This document shows, in pieces, positions 8,387 to 15,601 of a stretch of 64,000 bases of DNA; position 1 is the first letter of the stretch, and every line of letters begins with the position of its first letter. The DNA comes from Nostoc cf. commune SO-36 (GTDB lineage Bacteria; Cyanobacteriota; Cyanobacteriia; Cyanobacteriales; Nostocaceae): NCBI RefSeq assembly GCF_023734775.1, contig NZ_AP025732.1, positions 1,612,001 to 1,676,000 of the forward strand, read 5' to 3'. Below the pieces are notes generated by a model that saw nothing but the letters and a program-made list of their open reading frames with translations, was not told the origin of the DNA and did no database searches. The position numbers were made by a program, and so were the translations under genes.

Positions 8387-8740
8387 CTAACGCAAAGGTA
8401 AGAACCGGACTTGTCCTTCCCATTCTCCTTCTAAGCTACATTCATCTAGCAACAAAATTTCCTCGATCGCTAAACCAACTGAAACACGACGACTGATCTC
8501 AAATAAACCAGGCATTGCCAAGCCTGCTTGTAATCGTTCATAAGCAAAAGTTGTCATCGTTGCGACATCATGAGTTAGCACCACACGCCTGTTTTGCGCT
8601 GCCCATTCTAATACAGTTGGATCGTCTGCTTCAGTCAATCCAACATCCTGAACACGGACAATATCAACATTACTGTTACGACGCAGAACACCACGGATAA
8701 TCTGATTATTAAAGTTCTCATCAGCCAAGAAACGTAGCAT
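8387..8740 (-). CDS. DUF5615 PIN-like toxin-type protein
   Basis: A 117-residue protein. It begins LRFLADENFNNQIIRGV, and acidic residues recur at D7/E8 and in the segment EADDPTVLEWAAQNRRVVLT then HD. These are the conserved positions of the DUF5615 PIN-like nuclease family, related to VapC toxins. Its start overlaps the end of the DUF433 gene by 20 bp, so the two are co-transcribed and probably translationally coupled. DUF433-DUF5615 pairs are predicted toxin-antitoxin modules, with this protein as the nuclease. Catalytic activity is inferred from the family only. Confidence 0.85.
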   Translation of the reverse strand: MLRFLADENFNNQIIRGVLRRNSNVDIVRVQDVGLTEADDPTVLEWAAQNRRVVLTHDVATMTTFAYERLQAGLAMPGLFEISRRVSVGLAIEEILLLDECSLEGEWEGQVRFLPLR

Positions 8741-9080
8741 CGTAATTTACCCTTGTGGGTTGCGTCTTGCTAAAAGGCGAATCGCGCACTCCAATAGGAT
8801 TAAAACACTTTTCAGCTTCCTGTTGAACCTCCGCAGCAAGCCTTTGACGCTCTCGAAGGTAGGCATCAACCTCAGCTTGGTGTTCTAAGTAATAACCAAT
8901 CACAAAATAAATATCCCAAAGATGAAGCGATGGGTACTGTTCTCTGATCTCTTCTGCTGTAGCTCCTTCAAGGAAAGCTGTAACAACTGTATCTAAAGTG
9001 ATGCGGGTTTTGCTAACTCTAACAACGCCATTTGCATCAGTTACAAGGGGAATCGAGGTAACAGTAGGAATAAGTAGCAT
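8721..9080 (-). CDS. DUF433 antitoxin-type protein
   Basis: A 119-residue protein. The DUF433 core is visible: a small beta segment with VSKTRITLDTVVTAFLEG, then ATAEEIREQYPSLHLWDIYF as a helix-turn-helix-like part, and a helix VIGYYLEHQAEVDAYL. DUF433 proteins contain a winged-HTH-type fold and sit upstream of DUF5615 PIN-like genes, where they are thought to neutralise the toxin and repress the operon. The last 20 bp overlap the toxin gene. The Arg/Glu-rich tail after residue 85 probably contacts the toxin (inference). Confidence 0.85.
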   Translation of the reverse strand: MLLIPTVTSIPLVTDANGVVRVSKTRITLDTVVTAFLEGATAEEIREQYPSLHLWDIYFVIGYYLEHQAEVDAYLRERQRLAAEVQQEAEKCFNPIGVRDSPFSKTQPTRVNYDATFLG

Positions 9081-9178
9081 TTTAATATCTGGGCAGTGCT
9101 GTTTTCCTATGGTCAGTATAAGCCAAATCTAGAAGCAGCCATCTAGCTCAAGACATCTGCTAAAAGGCAATTTGTTAC

Positions 9179-9568
9179 TTAGGCACTTACTAACGACACC
9201 AGCACACCATTAGGATCGCGGACACGAGCAATCATTTGTCCCCCAGGTTGAGATTTAGGCGCATCTAATGTTTTTGCACCAGCGCCGATCGCTCTCATGT
9301 ATGCGCTGCCAACATCAGGAGTAATAAATGATATTTGGATTAATACCGGTGGTTGTGTTGCATCGTTAGGATGGCAGCCACCAGGAAATAATTTCTGTGC
9401 TTCGCTACTAGAAGAGAAAGCTAGTGTAGTACTGCCGGTTTCGATTTCCGCCCAGAGAGATTGCCCCTTATCCACGAGAGTACGGCGAACTAGACCAAAG
9501 GCTTTTTCGTAAAACTCAACTGTTTTAACTACATCGTCTACCCAAATAACCGTGTAAGCAAATTTCAT
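9179..9568 (-). CDS. VOC-family (glyoxalase/bleomycin-resistance) protein
   Basis: A 129-residue protein with one beta-alpha-beta-beta-beta pair typical of the VOC superfamily: WVDDVVKTVEFYEKAFGL near the start and ARVRDPNGVLVSLV near the end. The N-terminal half begins MKFAYTVIW. An AAGGAG ribosome binding site is 8-9 bp upstream of the ATG at 9568. VOC proteins use paired modules to bind a metal and include glyoxalase I, dioxygenases and antibiotic-binding proteins. Substrate cannot be told here. It is a single gene, 98 bp from the antitoxin gene. Confidence 0.85.
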   Translation of the reverse strand: MKFAYTVIWVDDVVKTVEFYEKAFGLVRRTLVDKGQSLWAEIETGSTTLAFSSSSEAQKLFPGGCHPNDATQPPVLIQISFITPDVGSAYMRAIGAGAKTLDAPKSQPGGQMIARVRDPNGVLVSLVSA

Positions 9569-9724
9569 AATTCTTTCTCCTTATCTAGAAAAAATTGAGG
9601 GTTTGAAACCCACGGAGGTGGGTAAAACCTTGTGTATACGCATTTATATATTAATTTATTACACCTTATTTAAATACATTCTTGTATCTATAGCAGCAAT
9701 TCGATTCTAACGAAACATAATCGT

Positions 9725-9765
9725 AGTTGCGGTAAACTAACAATGCTGCTTCTTTTATTATTGAC
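9725..9765 (-). pseudogene. Fragment duplicating the 3' end of the adjacent methyltransferase gene
   Basis: Read on the minus strand this stretch gives IIKEAALLVYRNY, which aligns with TVKEAALSAYRTF at the C-terminus of the methyltransferase encoded at 9993-13475. The nucleotide word CAATGCTGCTTCTTT is identical in both. I infer a relic of a second, related methyltransferase gene or of a partial duplication. Confidence 0.5.
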
Positions 9766-9832
9766 ATAGATCGCCAATAGGTGGATGCCAACCTGCTGTT
9801 AACCAAAGTTGACGGGAATTTAGACAGTCAGC

Positions 9833-9866
9833 ACAATTCGCAATTCGCAATTCGCAATTCGCAATT
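9833..9866. repeat. STRR heptamer array (AATTCGC)n
   Basis: About 4.5 direct copies of the heptamer AATTCGC. It is typical of heterocystous cyanobacterial intergenic DNA; related heptamers occur at 15575, 42846 and 54890. Confidence 0.9.
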
Positions 9867-9992
9867 AATGCCCACGGATAAATCCGGGGGCTTGAACCCT
9901 GCATTGTTTAAAACTTATCTATCCATAAATGAATTTAGGGGCTTGTACCATCAAGGAAGAATTGGTCATATCATGAATCGCTTCTACAGCGT

Positions 9993-12900
9993 CTACTTTT
10001 GCGTAAGTTCTATTTTTGAATTTGCAAACATTGGGGTAAAGGTACGGTAAGCTGACAATGCTGCTTCTTTAACTGTTGCATTCACAATCGGAAATGTTGT
10101 GAGGATGTAGCTAAATTCATCTTCAGTTAAACCGTAAAGGTGTGCTATCATTCCATCGAGTTCGGCGCGTAGTTTAGCGCGTTCTGTTTCGTCGGTAACG
10201 CCTTGTTGATGGGAACCTAAACCGACTTCTTGCGCGAGTTCGTCAAATTCTGGTGTGGTGCAGATGAGTTTGGCGGCGCGTTGTACAATATCGTTAAAGT
10301 TGCGATCGTTTTTTGTTAAACGTGGGACGGGTAATTGGTAGATGTAGAACATATTACAATGAGATGTAACTTTTTGACGAATTGCAAAGTCACAGATAAA
10401 ACTATTAAGTAAAGAACAAATAAATAGTAATTCATCATGCTTTAAACATAAGTCTGATAAAACTACCGTATTACCAGCAAAAACATTAGGTGGAAGAATT
10501 GTCGCAATCATTGTCCGTTGATTGGTACTTGACGCTATATCTCTATAGCCCAGACGGTAGTTTTGATAGTCAAACTTTTGACCATTATCTACTTCATTTC
10601 GTTTTAATAATGCTTTTCTACCTTCGCATTCATCTATCCAATACTTTGGTTGAGCAAAGGTATGAGTGAATTGATGAATCATTTTTCCTTCATACAAGGG
10701 GAATCGATCTTTAAGTTTTGATTTGAATAATTCTTTATCATCAGTCATGTGAAATTCACGTCTTAAAGAAAGATTCCACTTATCCTTAATTTGCTCACCC
10801 AGTAATGGAAACTTGGTCATTTTTTCAGATATATGGAAGTCTATTTCATTTTTAAACTCCACTACAGAAAGTGAATCAGGTGATAAACGACGTATAAGAT
10901 CAAGACTTATTGATATACTGTCGTTACTTGGAAATCTTTGTAATTCCTGAACATCATGGCGCATAAAGGCAGCAGGAAAATTTTCAGTTTTACCACCTTT
11001 TTCAAAAGTAAGAACAACAAATTTAAAACTACGGTGAACACCATCAAAAACGCTTTTTCGATTTTCAAAGCAAAATAGCCCAGTGACTTTACTTTGACTA
11101 AACAACATTTCACGTAATTGTTTAGCTCCTAAGTCACTATAAAAACTACTAGGAATAACAATACCGCATTCAGCACCAGGACGTAATAAGTTAAAACATT
11201 GCTCTAGAAAGAGTTTGTATAAATTAATATCTGTTGTTTTCGACTTTTTACCATTAACAACAGAAATTTGGTTTTGATATTGCTTAGATGAACGATAATA
11301 TAGATTTACGTGAGGAAACTTACTTTTATATCCCAACCATGAATTTGCAATTTCTTTATCTTGCAATAGGTTGTCCTTGGCTTCTTCAAAAGTATGTATA
11401 TCCATTTTCTTCTTCGTCACCAAATCATTATATTGAACGAAGAACTCTTTAGCATCTGGTTTAAAAGTTTCCCACGGTGGATTAGTAATAATCGCATCAA
11501 AACCGCCGCGTTCTAAAACCTTATCAAAATGATAACCCCAGTGAAACGGCTTTAAAGCTGCAATATCCTCAACCTTCAAAACCCGCTTCTGTGACTTTCC
11601 AGTTAACTGAACTTCCTCATACTTGATACCCAAACGTTTACTAAACTCATCCAACAGCAAAAGATTTAACTTTTCTTGCGATGTTTTGTTGAGTTTGTCA
11701 ATGTCAGTGCGTAACATCTGCAACCGAGATTTTTGTTCAGTTCCCTCTATTTCACCAGGAAGTTGTTCTTTTCCAGGAATAAAAGCGTGTTCTTTATACG
11801 ATTTAACAGATTTATTCTTGTCTTCTAAAATTTTCTTATAATTATCTGCGGCTAAAGACTGTAATAGATTTCCTTGTAGTGAATTTCCTACCGCATCAAA
11901 AGCAGTATCATCTACTTTAATTAAACCAATCAGCGAATTACCCGCCATAATATTAAAATCAATATTAGGCAAAGGCTCTAACTCTTCCACATCATTAGCA
12001 GAAGAAACCAACGCTAAGAAAAGACGCAGTTTAGCAATTTCCGTTGCTTCCTCCATAATATCTATACCATAGAGGTTATCTGAAACAATCCGCTTTTTGA
12101 TAAAATAAGGTATTGATGGATGGGAATTTTCTATATCTTCAAGCTTATTTTTGAGAGTGTCATCACCCATCAACTTAATTGTTCCAAACACCGCACTATA
12201 AACTTGGATTAGCGTTTTCATTGCCGCCACAAGAAAAGCACCAGAACCACAAGCTGGGTCAAGAATTGATAAATTAGGAAGAATATCATCCATTAATAGA
12301 CGACAAACATTTGCATCCAGTTTAATCAGAAGTTCATTGATATCCTCAAATGACTTATACTGATCGGATAGCGCATCATTTACGCGGTCTACAATTAACT
12401 TGTGGATAGTTCTATCACAGAGATATTCTGTAATTTGCGGTCTAGTATAATAGGCTCCAAAAGCCTTTTGATTAATATATTTTTCAAAAATATATCCTAA
12501 AACATCAGGATTTATCTCGTCGTCTTTCCCTTCCGGCGTATCATCCAGATTCCAAGAATAACGCCCAAATAAATCTAGAACTTGCTCAAACGCCTCATCA
12601 ACTATAGAAATTTGATATTTATCTTCAATATGATGCTTGAGAAATAATCCCCCATTCAGATATTTAACCTTTCCTACCAATTCTTGTACAGATAAATCGC
12701 GTTCAAACTCAGGTTTAGCAAAGCTTTCAAAAAACAAAGCCTTTAGAAATTCATCATAAAAATGATTTTCAGCTTTTTGTTTGCTTTGTTCTAGCTTATT
12801 TTGCAAATAATTTAAATCTTTATTATCAATAAAACCCTTACGCTGTAAAAAATAAACAAACATCAGACGGTTGAGAATTACCGATGTATACCAACGTCTA

Positions 12901-13475
12901 TCTGTCTCATTATCAATTCCTTTAACAAACAGCAAAAACTTCTGGTGTTGTTCCTGAAATTCCTTGTAAAACTTCTTAGTTACTGGCTCAACATCAAAAC
13001 CGCGTTGTAATTTATAAGCAATTTCGACAACAGTCGGTTCACCGTGTTCTAATTCAGTAATATCAATAACTAAAGAACCAAGTTTGCTTAAAAATAAATC
13101 TCCTGGTTGACCCTTCACATATAAATGGTCACGAGGAGAAGTTTTACTTCCTTCTCGTTTCACCCAATACCAAAGACTACGTGTGCGTTCTTCGGTAATA
13201 AAAATTAAGAGATTTTCAGCTAGAAGTTTAGTAACTTCTTGGTGAATAGCAACTCTAACTTTAGCTTCTGGTATGTTCCCGTCTGCTGCGGTGACTTCAA
13301 AAATTGCAACACCCGAAAGTTCAGCAATCTTTTGGTATTGATACGTCTTGTTATCAATTTTTAAACTTACAGGTTTTTGTCTGGAAGGTTTAGACCAACC
13401 TAATTCTTCTATAAATAAATCACTAAATTGAAAGTTGGAGAGTAAATCGCGTGTTCGTTGAAAATTAAGAGACAT
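9993..13475 (-). CDS. Eco57I-type adenine-specific DNA methyltransferase / Type IIG-like protein
   Basis: An intact 1160-residue protein. SAM motif I LDPACGSGAFLVAA is near residue 405 and the catalytic motif IV NPPWETF near residue 665, giving an N6-adenine (gamma-class) methylase core. The N-terminal ~330 residues precede the DPLGYIFEKYI/ AFGAYYTRPQITEYL region, which is characteristic of Eco57I-like and PglX-like enzymes. That N-terminal part could hold a nuclease, but I see no unambiguous PD-(D/E)xK triad. The C-terminal third is probably the target-recognition region. The start codon lies 7 bp from an inverted repeat (TACCATGCT/AGCATGGTA) that may be an operator. The likely partner is the broken PLD-SNF2 helicase on the same strand upstream. 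Exact system type is not established. Confidence 0.85.
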   Translation of the reverse strand: MSLNFQRTRDLLSNFQFSDLFIEELGWSKPSRQKPVSLKIDNKTYQYQKIAELSGVAIFEVTAADGNIPEAKVRVAIHQEVTKLLAENLLIFITEERTRSLWYWVKREGSKTSPRDHLYVKGQPGDLFLSKLGSLVIDITELEHGEPTVVEIAYKLQRGFDVEPVTKKFYKEFQEQHQKFLLFVKGIDNETDRRWYTSVILNRLMFVYFLQRKGFIDNKDLNYLQNKLEQSKQKAENHFYDEFLKALFFESFAKPEFERDLSVQELVGKVKYLNGGLFLKHHIEDKYQISIVDEAFEQVLDLFGRYSWNLDDTPEGKDDEINPDVLGYIFEKYINQKAFGAYYTRPQITEYLCDRTIHKLIVDRVNDALSDQYKSFEDINELLIKLDANVCRLLMDDILPNLSILDPACGSGAFLVAAMKTLIQVYSAVFGTIKLMGDDTLKNKLEDIENSHPSIPYFIKKRIVSDNLYGIDIMEEATEIAKLRLFLALVSSANDVEELEPLPNIDFNIMAGNSLIGLIKVDDTAFDAVGNSLQGNLLQSLAADNYKKILEDKNKSVKSYKEHAFIPGKEQLPGEIEGTEQKSRLQMLRTDIDKLNKTSQEKLNLLLLDEFSKRLGIKYEEVQLTGKSQKRVLKVEDIAALKPFHWGYHFDKVLERGGFDAIITNPPWETFKPDAKEFFVQYNDLVTKKKMDIHTFEEAKDNLLQDKEIANSWLGYKSKFPHVNLYYRSSKQYQNQISVVNGKKSKTTDINLYKLFLEQCFNLLRPGAECGIVIPSSFYSDLGAKQLREMLFSQSKVTGLFCFENRKSVFDGVHRSFKFVVLTFEKGGKTENFPAAFMRHDVQELQRFPSNDSISISLDLIRRLSPDSLSVVEFKNEIDFHISEKMTKFPLLGEQIKDKWNLSLRREFHMTDDKELFKSKLKDRFPLYEGKMIHQFTHTFAQPKYWIDECEGRKALLKRNEVDNGQKFDYQNYRLGYRDIASSTNQRTMIATILPPNVFAGNTVVLSDLCLKHDELLFICSLLNSFICDFAIRQKVTSHCNMFYIYQLPVPRLTKNDRNFNDIVQRAAKLICTTPEFDELAQEVGLGSHQQGVTDETERAKLRAELDGMIAHLYGLTEDEFSYILTTFPIVNATVKEAALSAYRTFTPMFANSKIELTQK

Positions 13476-13482
13476 AATTTAC

Positions 13483-13513
13483 CATGCTTTAAAAAGAAAA
13501 AAAGAGCATGGTA
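13483..13513. promoter_or_regulatory. Inverted repeat upstream of methyltransferase, candidate operator
   Basis: TACCATGCT and AGCATGGTA form a 9-bp inverted repeat separated by an A-rich spacer, directly upstream of the start codon of the methyltransferase. A further copy of TTACCATGCTTT lies at about 13605-13616. Restriction-modification genes are often autoregulated through such sites, but a hairpin acting on translation is also possible. Confidence 0.45.
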
Positions 13514-13811
13514 ACTTTGCCAGTCAGAAAATAAATCTGTGGCTATAAAAATTAAGTCTGCGCTGGCGGACTTTAATAAACTCTTTTTATACGAGTTAAA
13601 TTTTTACCATGCTTTTTATACTTTATAAATCCTTTATATCAAAGTAGGTTCAGGGATATTACCTGAGTTATATAAATGCCGACTTCGTTTTATATAAGCG
13701 TGATTTTTAATTGTCAAGTATATTTGCTGATTACTTTATCAAAATGGCTAATTGCTTTATAAAAAGGTCTGTTTACTTTCTCAAAATACTGAAATGCTTA
13801 ATAAAAACAAG

Positions 13812-14116
13812 CTTTGATTTACTCAAAAGCAGCTTTTACTTATTCATTTTGGTGTTTTCCGCAAACAAAAGCAGCTTTTACTTATTCAAACTCCAGTTTG
13901 CTTACTCATTTTGGTGTTTTCCGCAAGCAAAAGAAACTTTTACTTACTCAAACTCCAGTTTGCTTACTCATTTTGGTGTTTTCCGCAAGCAAAAGAAACT
14001 TTTACTTACTCAAACTCCAGTTTGCTTACTCATTTTGGTATTTTCCGCAAGCAAAAGCAGCTTTTACTTATTCAAACCTCAGTTTGCTTTCTAGTTTAGG
14101 TGTTTTCCACAAATTG
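13812..14116. repeat. 62-bp tandem repeat array
   Basis: About four and a half copies of a 62-bp unit with the fixed words CTTTTACTTA, CAAACTCCAGTTTGCTTACT and CATTTTGGTGTTTTCCGCAA. The two middle copies (around 13920-14045) are almost identical, and the outer ones diverge. The unit contains the small palindrome CAAACTCCAGTTTG. The first copy is shortened to about 42 bp. The unit is not a multiple of three, so it is not a protein repeat. There are no spacers of varying sequence, so it is not a CRISPR array. Confidence 0.9.
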
Positions 14117-14123
14117 TAGGTTG

Positions 14124-14190
14124 GGTTGAGGAACGAAACCCAACATTATCAAAGCTTTGTTGGGTTTCGCAAAGCCTCAACCCAACCTAC
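14124..14190. repeat. Dispersed hairpin repeat (GTAGGTTGGGTTGAGG..)
   Basis: GTAGGTTGGGTTGAGG and CCTCAACCCAACCTAC form long arms around CGAAACCCAAC..GTTGGGTTTCG. It resembles the palindromic repeats scattered in Nostoc intergenic regions. It could stop transcription from either side. Confidence 0.8.
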
Positions 14191-14345
14191 TAGCTAATTT
14201 AGGTGTTTTCTACAAGTTCCCAAAGACGCGATAAATCGCATCTATTGCTTTAACCGAACAGTAAAGATATTCGTAACCTTTATCGATTTATTGATTGGGT
14301 TGTGATTTTACTAAAGGGAGCATCCCAAATGTGTAAAAACATATT

Positions 14346-14458
14346 TTGTCATTGCGAGCGTAATGAAATGAAGCGTTCGCGGAGCGTCTCTAAGAGTTGC
14401 AATCGCAGCCGCTAGACTTTGCGATTGCTTCATTCCGCTTCGCTCCATTCGCAATGAC
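14346..14458. repeat. Dispersed inverted repeat (GTCATTGCGA..TCGCAATGAC)
   Basis: Ends are GTCATTGCGAGCG and the reverse-complementary CATTCGCAATGAC, with internal complementary words (GAAGCG, CGCTTC; GCAATCGCAG/TTGCGATTGC). Such elements are common MITE-like repeats in Nostoc genomes. No coding capacity. Confidence 0.75.
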
Positions 14459-14559
14459 TAGTTCTAATTGGTAAATTTGCAAAATTGGGATGCTCCTTAC
14501 CAAAAGCCTTGGAAGCAGAATTTTGGTAAGAGTTTAAGCAATTAGAGCAGGAGCGGACT

Positions 14560-14786
14560 ATGAGCTACATTACCACAGGCGAGCGCATCGGTTACGAGCG
14601 GGGAAAACAAGAACAAGGACAAAGCCTCGTGTTACGGCAACTACAAAAACGGGTGGGAGAGTTACCACAAGAGGTTCGGGGGCGCATTCAAAACTCTTTC
14701 TTTAGAGCAATTAGATAGCACTTAGCGAGGCTTTATTGGGTTTTACAGCCATTGAGGATTTACTTAATTGGTTGGAAGCAAATTAA
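14560..14786 (+). pseudogene. DUF4351 C-terminal remnant (Rpn/PD-(D/E)xK-type family)
   Basis: The reading begins MSYITTGERIGYERGKQEQG, then LVLRQLQKRVGELPQEVRGR. After two one-base frame changes (about 14690 and 14712) it continues as LSLEQLDS and EALLGFTAIEDLLNWLEAN. These are the coiled linker and DUF4351 tail found at the C-terminus of Rpn-like (recombination-promoting nuclease/putative transposase) proteins in cyanobacteria. The N-terminal nuclease domain is missing. A relic, not a functional gene. Confidence 0.75.
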
Positions 14787-14861
14787 ACAGTTTAATTTTT
14801 AAAATCCAGTATGGTGCGTTAGCCAAATGGCTAATGCACCCTATCATTTAGATATTGATTA

Positions 14862-15422
14862 CTATTTAACTTTTAACCAACTAAATATATCTGCTGGCGT
14901 AATTTGCCAATCTGTTAATACATCAAGAACAGTCAATTTATCATTATTATATTTTTACTTCTGGCAATTTATTAGGTTGAAATACCATTACCGATTTATC
15001 ATTAGAGTCAATAAACCAACCTAATTTGTCCCATGATTAATACAGAAAATAATTTATCAATTACACGGTTAGGAAATTGGTCAGGTGAGAGAATTTTCAA
15101 TTATCCAATCTGGATAAGTTTCAAATTTATTGGCAATTTCCCTATCTTCATCAACAATAAGCCGTGACCACTCAAATACAGCAATATCTGGAACTAAAGA
15201 ACGTCCTCCAAATGTGCAGCGTAATTCAGTTAATGCTAAAGCCTTTTGCTCAGGTTCGCTTACCTGATTAATCTCGGTTGATAAACGAGTTTGGATTCTG
15301 CTATGTTTTCCCTGCGGCATTGGTTTTTGGTAGATTTTTGCATCAATATATTCACTAGCTGGTTTAGTTTCTGGTAATTGCAGAAACTCTGTTAAAGAAA
15401 GATTAGATGATAGTATAACCAT
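14862..15422 (-). pseudogene. Uma2-family (DUF820) putative endonuclease, frameshifted
   Basis: The intact N-terminal part (about 110 residues) reads SLTEFLQLPETKPASEYID and later LVPDIAVFEWSRL, the PD-(D/E)xK-like core of Uma2. At about 15095 an extra base ends the frame. Following the other frames gives ILSPDQFPNRVIDKLFS, LGWFIDSNDKSVMVFQP and LTVLDVLTDWQITPADIFSW, the rest of the family, up to a TAG at 14862. Three indels are needed in total and no nonsense substitution. Uma2 proteins are abundant in cyanobacteria and their role is unknown. It lies between the two genes of the presumed defence pair. Confidence 0.85.
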
Positions 15423-15501
15423 AAAAATTACTCCTAAAATAATTTAATTATATCTTTAAAGCTTTGTAGGGTGTGTTGCGGATAATAAAAACGCGATAAA
15501 T

Positions 15502-15568
15502 AAGACGCAATAAATCGCCGTCTCTACAAAGGACTGATTATTGTAGAGACGGCGATTCATCGCGTCTT
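15502..15568. repeat. Dispersed palindromic repeat (AAGACGC..GCGTCTT)
   Basis: AAGACGC..ATCGCCGTCTCTACAA and TTGTAGAGACGGCGAT..GCGTCTT form a long hairpin with a short loop. It is a typical Nostoc intergenic repeat just after the helicase gene and may work as its terminator. Confidence 0.8.
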
Positions 15569-15574
15569 CTGCCT

Positions 15575-15601
15575 TAATTACGAATTACGAATTACGAATT
15601 A
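15575..15601. repeat. STRR heptamer array (AATTACG)n
   Basis: Three to four copies of AATTACG overlapping the 3' end of the helicase gene, whose stop codon is formed inside the repeat. Confidence 0.85.

Larger units (their letters stand above)
9569..9992. other. Intergenic region with STRR repeat
   Basis: Holds the methyltransferase fragment described separately and a heptamer array (AATTCGC)n at 9833-9866. No intact gene is seen. The 89-codon open frame at 9781-10050 runs through the heptamer and into the methyltransferase gene on the other strand, and I consider it accidental. Confidence 0.6.
13476..14559. other. Repeat-rich intergenic region
   Basis: No intact gene. It holds the inverted repeat at 13483, the 62-bp tandem array at 13812-14116 and two hairpin-forming dispersed repeats (14124-14190 and 14346-14458), all listed separately. 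Three overlapping open frames at 13711-14119 exist only because the 62-bp array lacks stops; they are not genes. Confidence 0.7.

Noticed and set aside
9781..10050. 89-residue frame
   Set aside because: Starts in intergenic repeat DNA and overlaps the antisense of the methyltransferase end.
13812..14116. CRISPR array
   Set aside because: The repeat runs without distinct spacers, and no cas gene is in the window. The 21-bp array at 42524 fails for the same reason.
13711..14119. Three overlapping open frames of 62-127 residues
   Set aside because: They follow the 62-bp tandem repeat in different frames. No composition or start signal typical of a protein.
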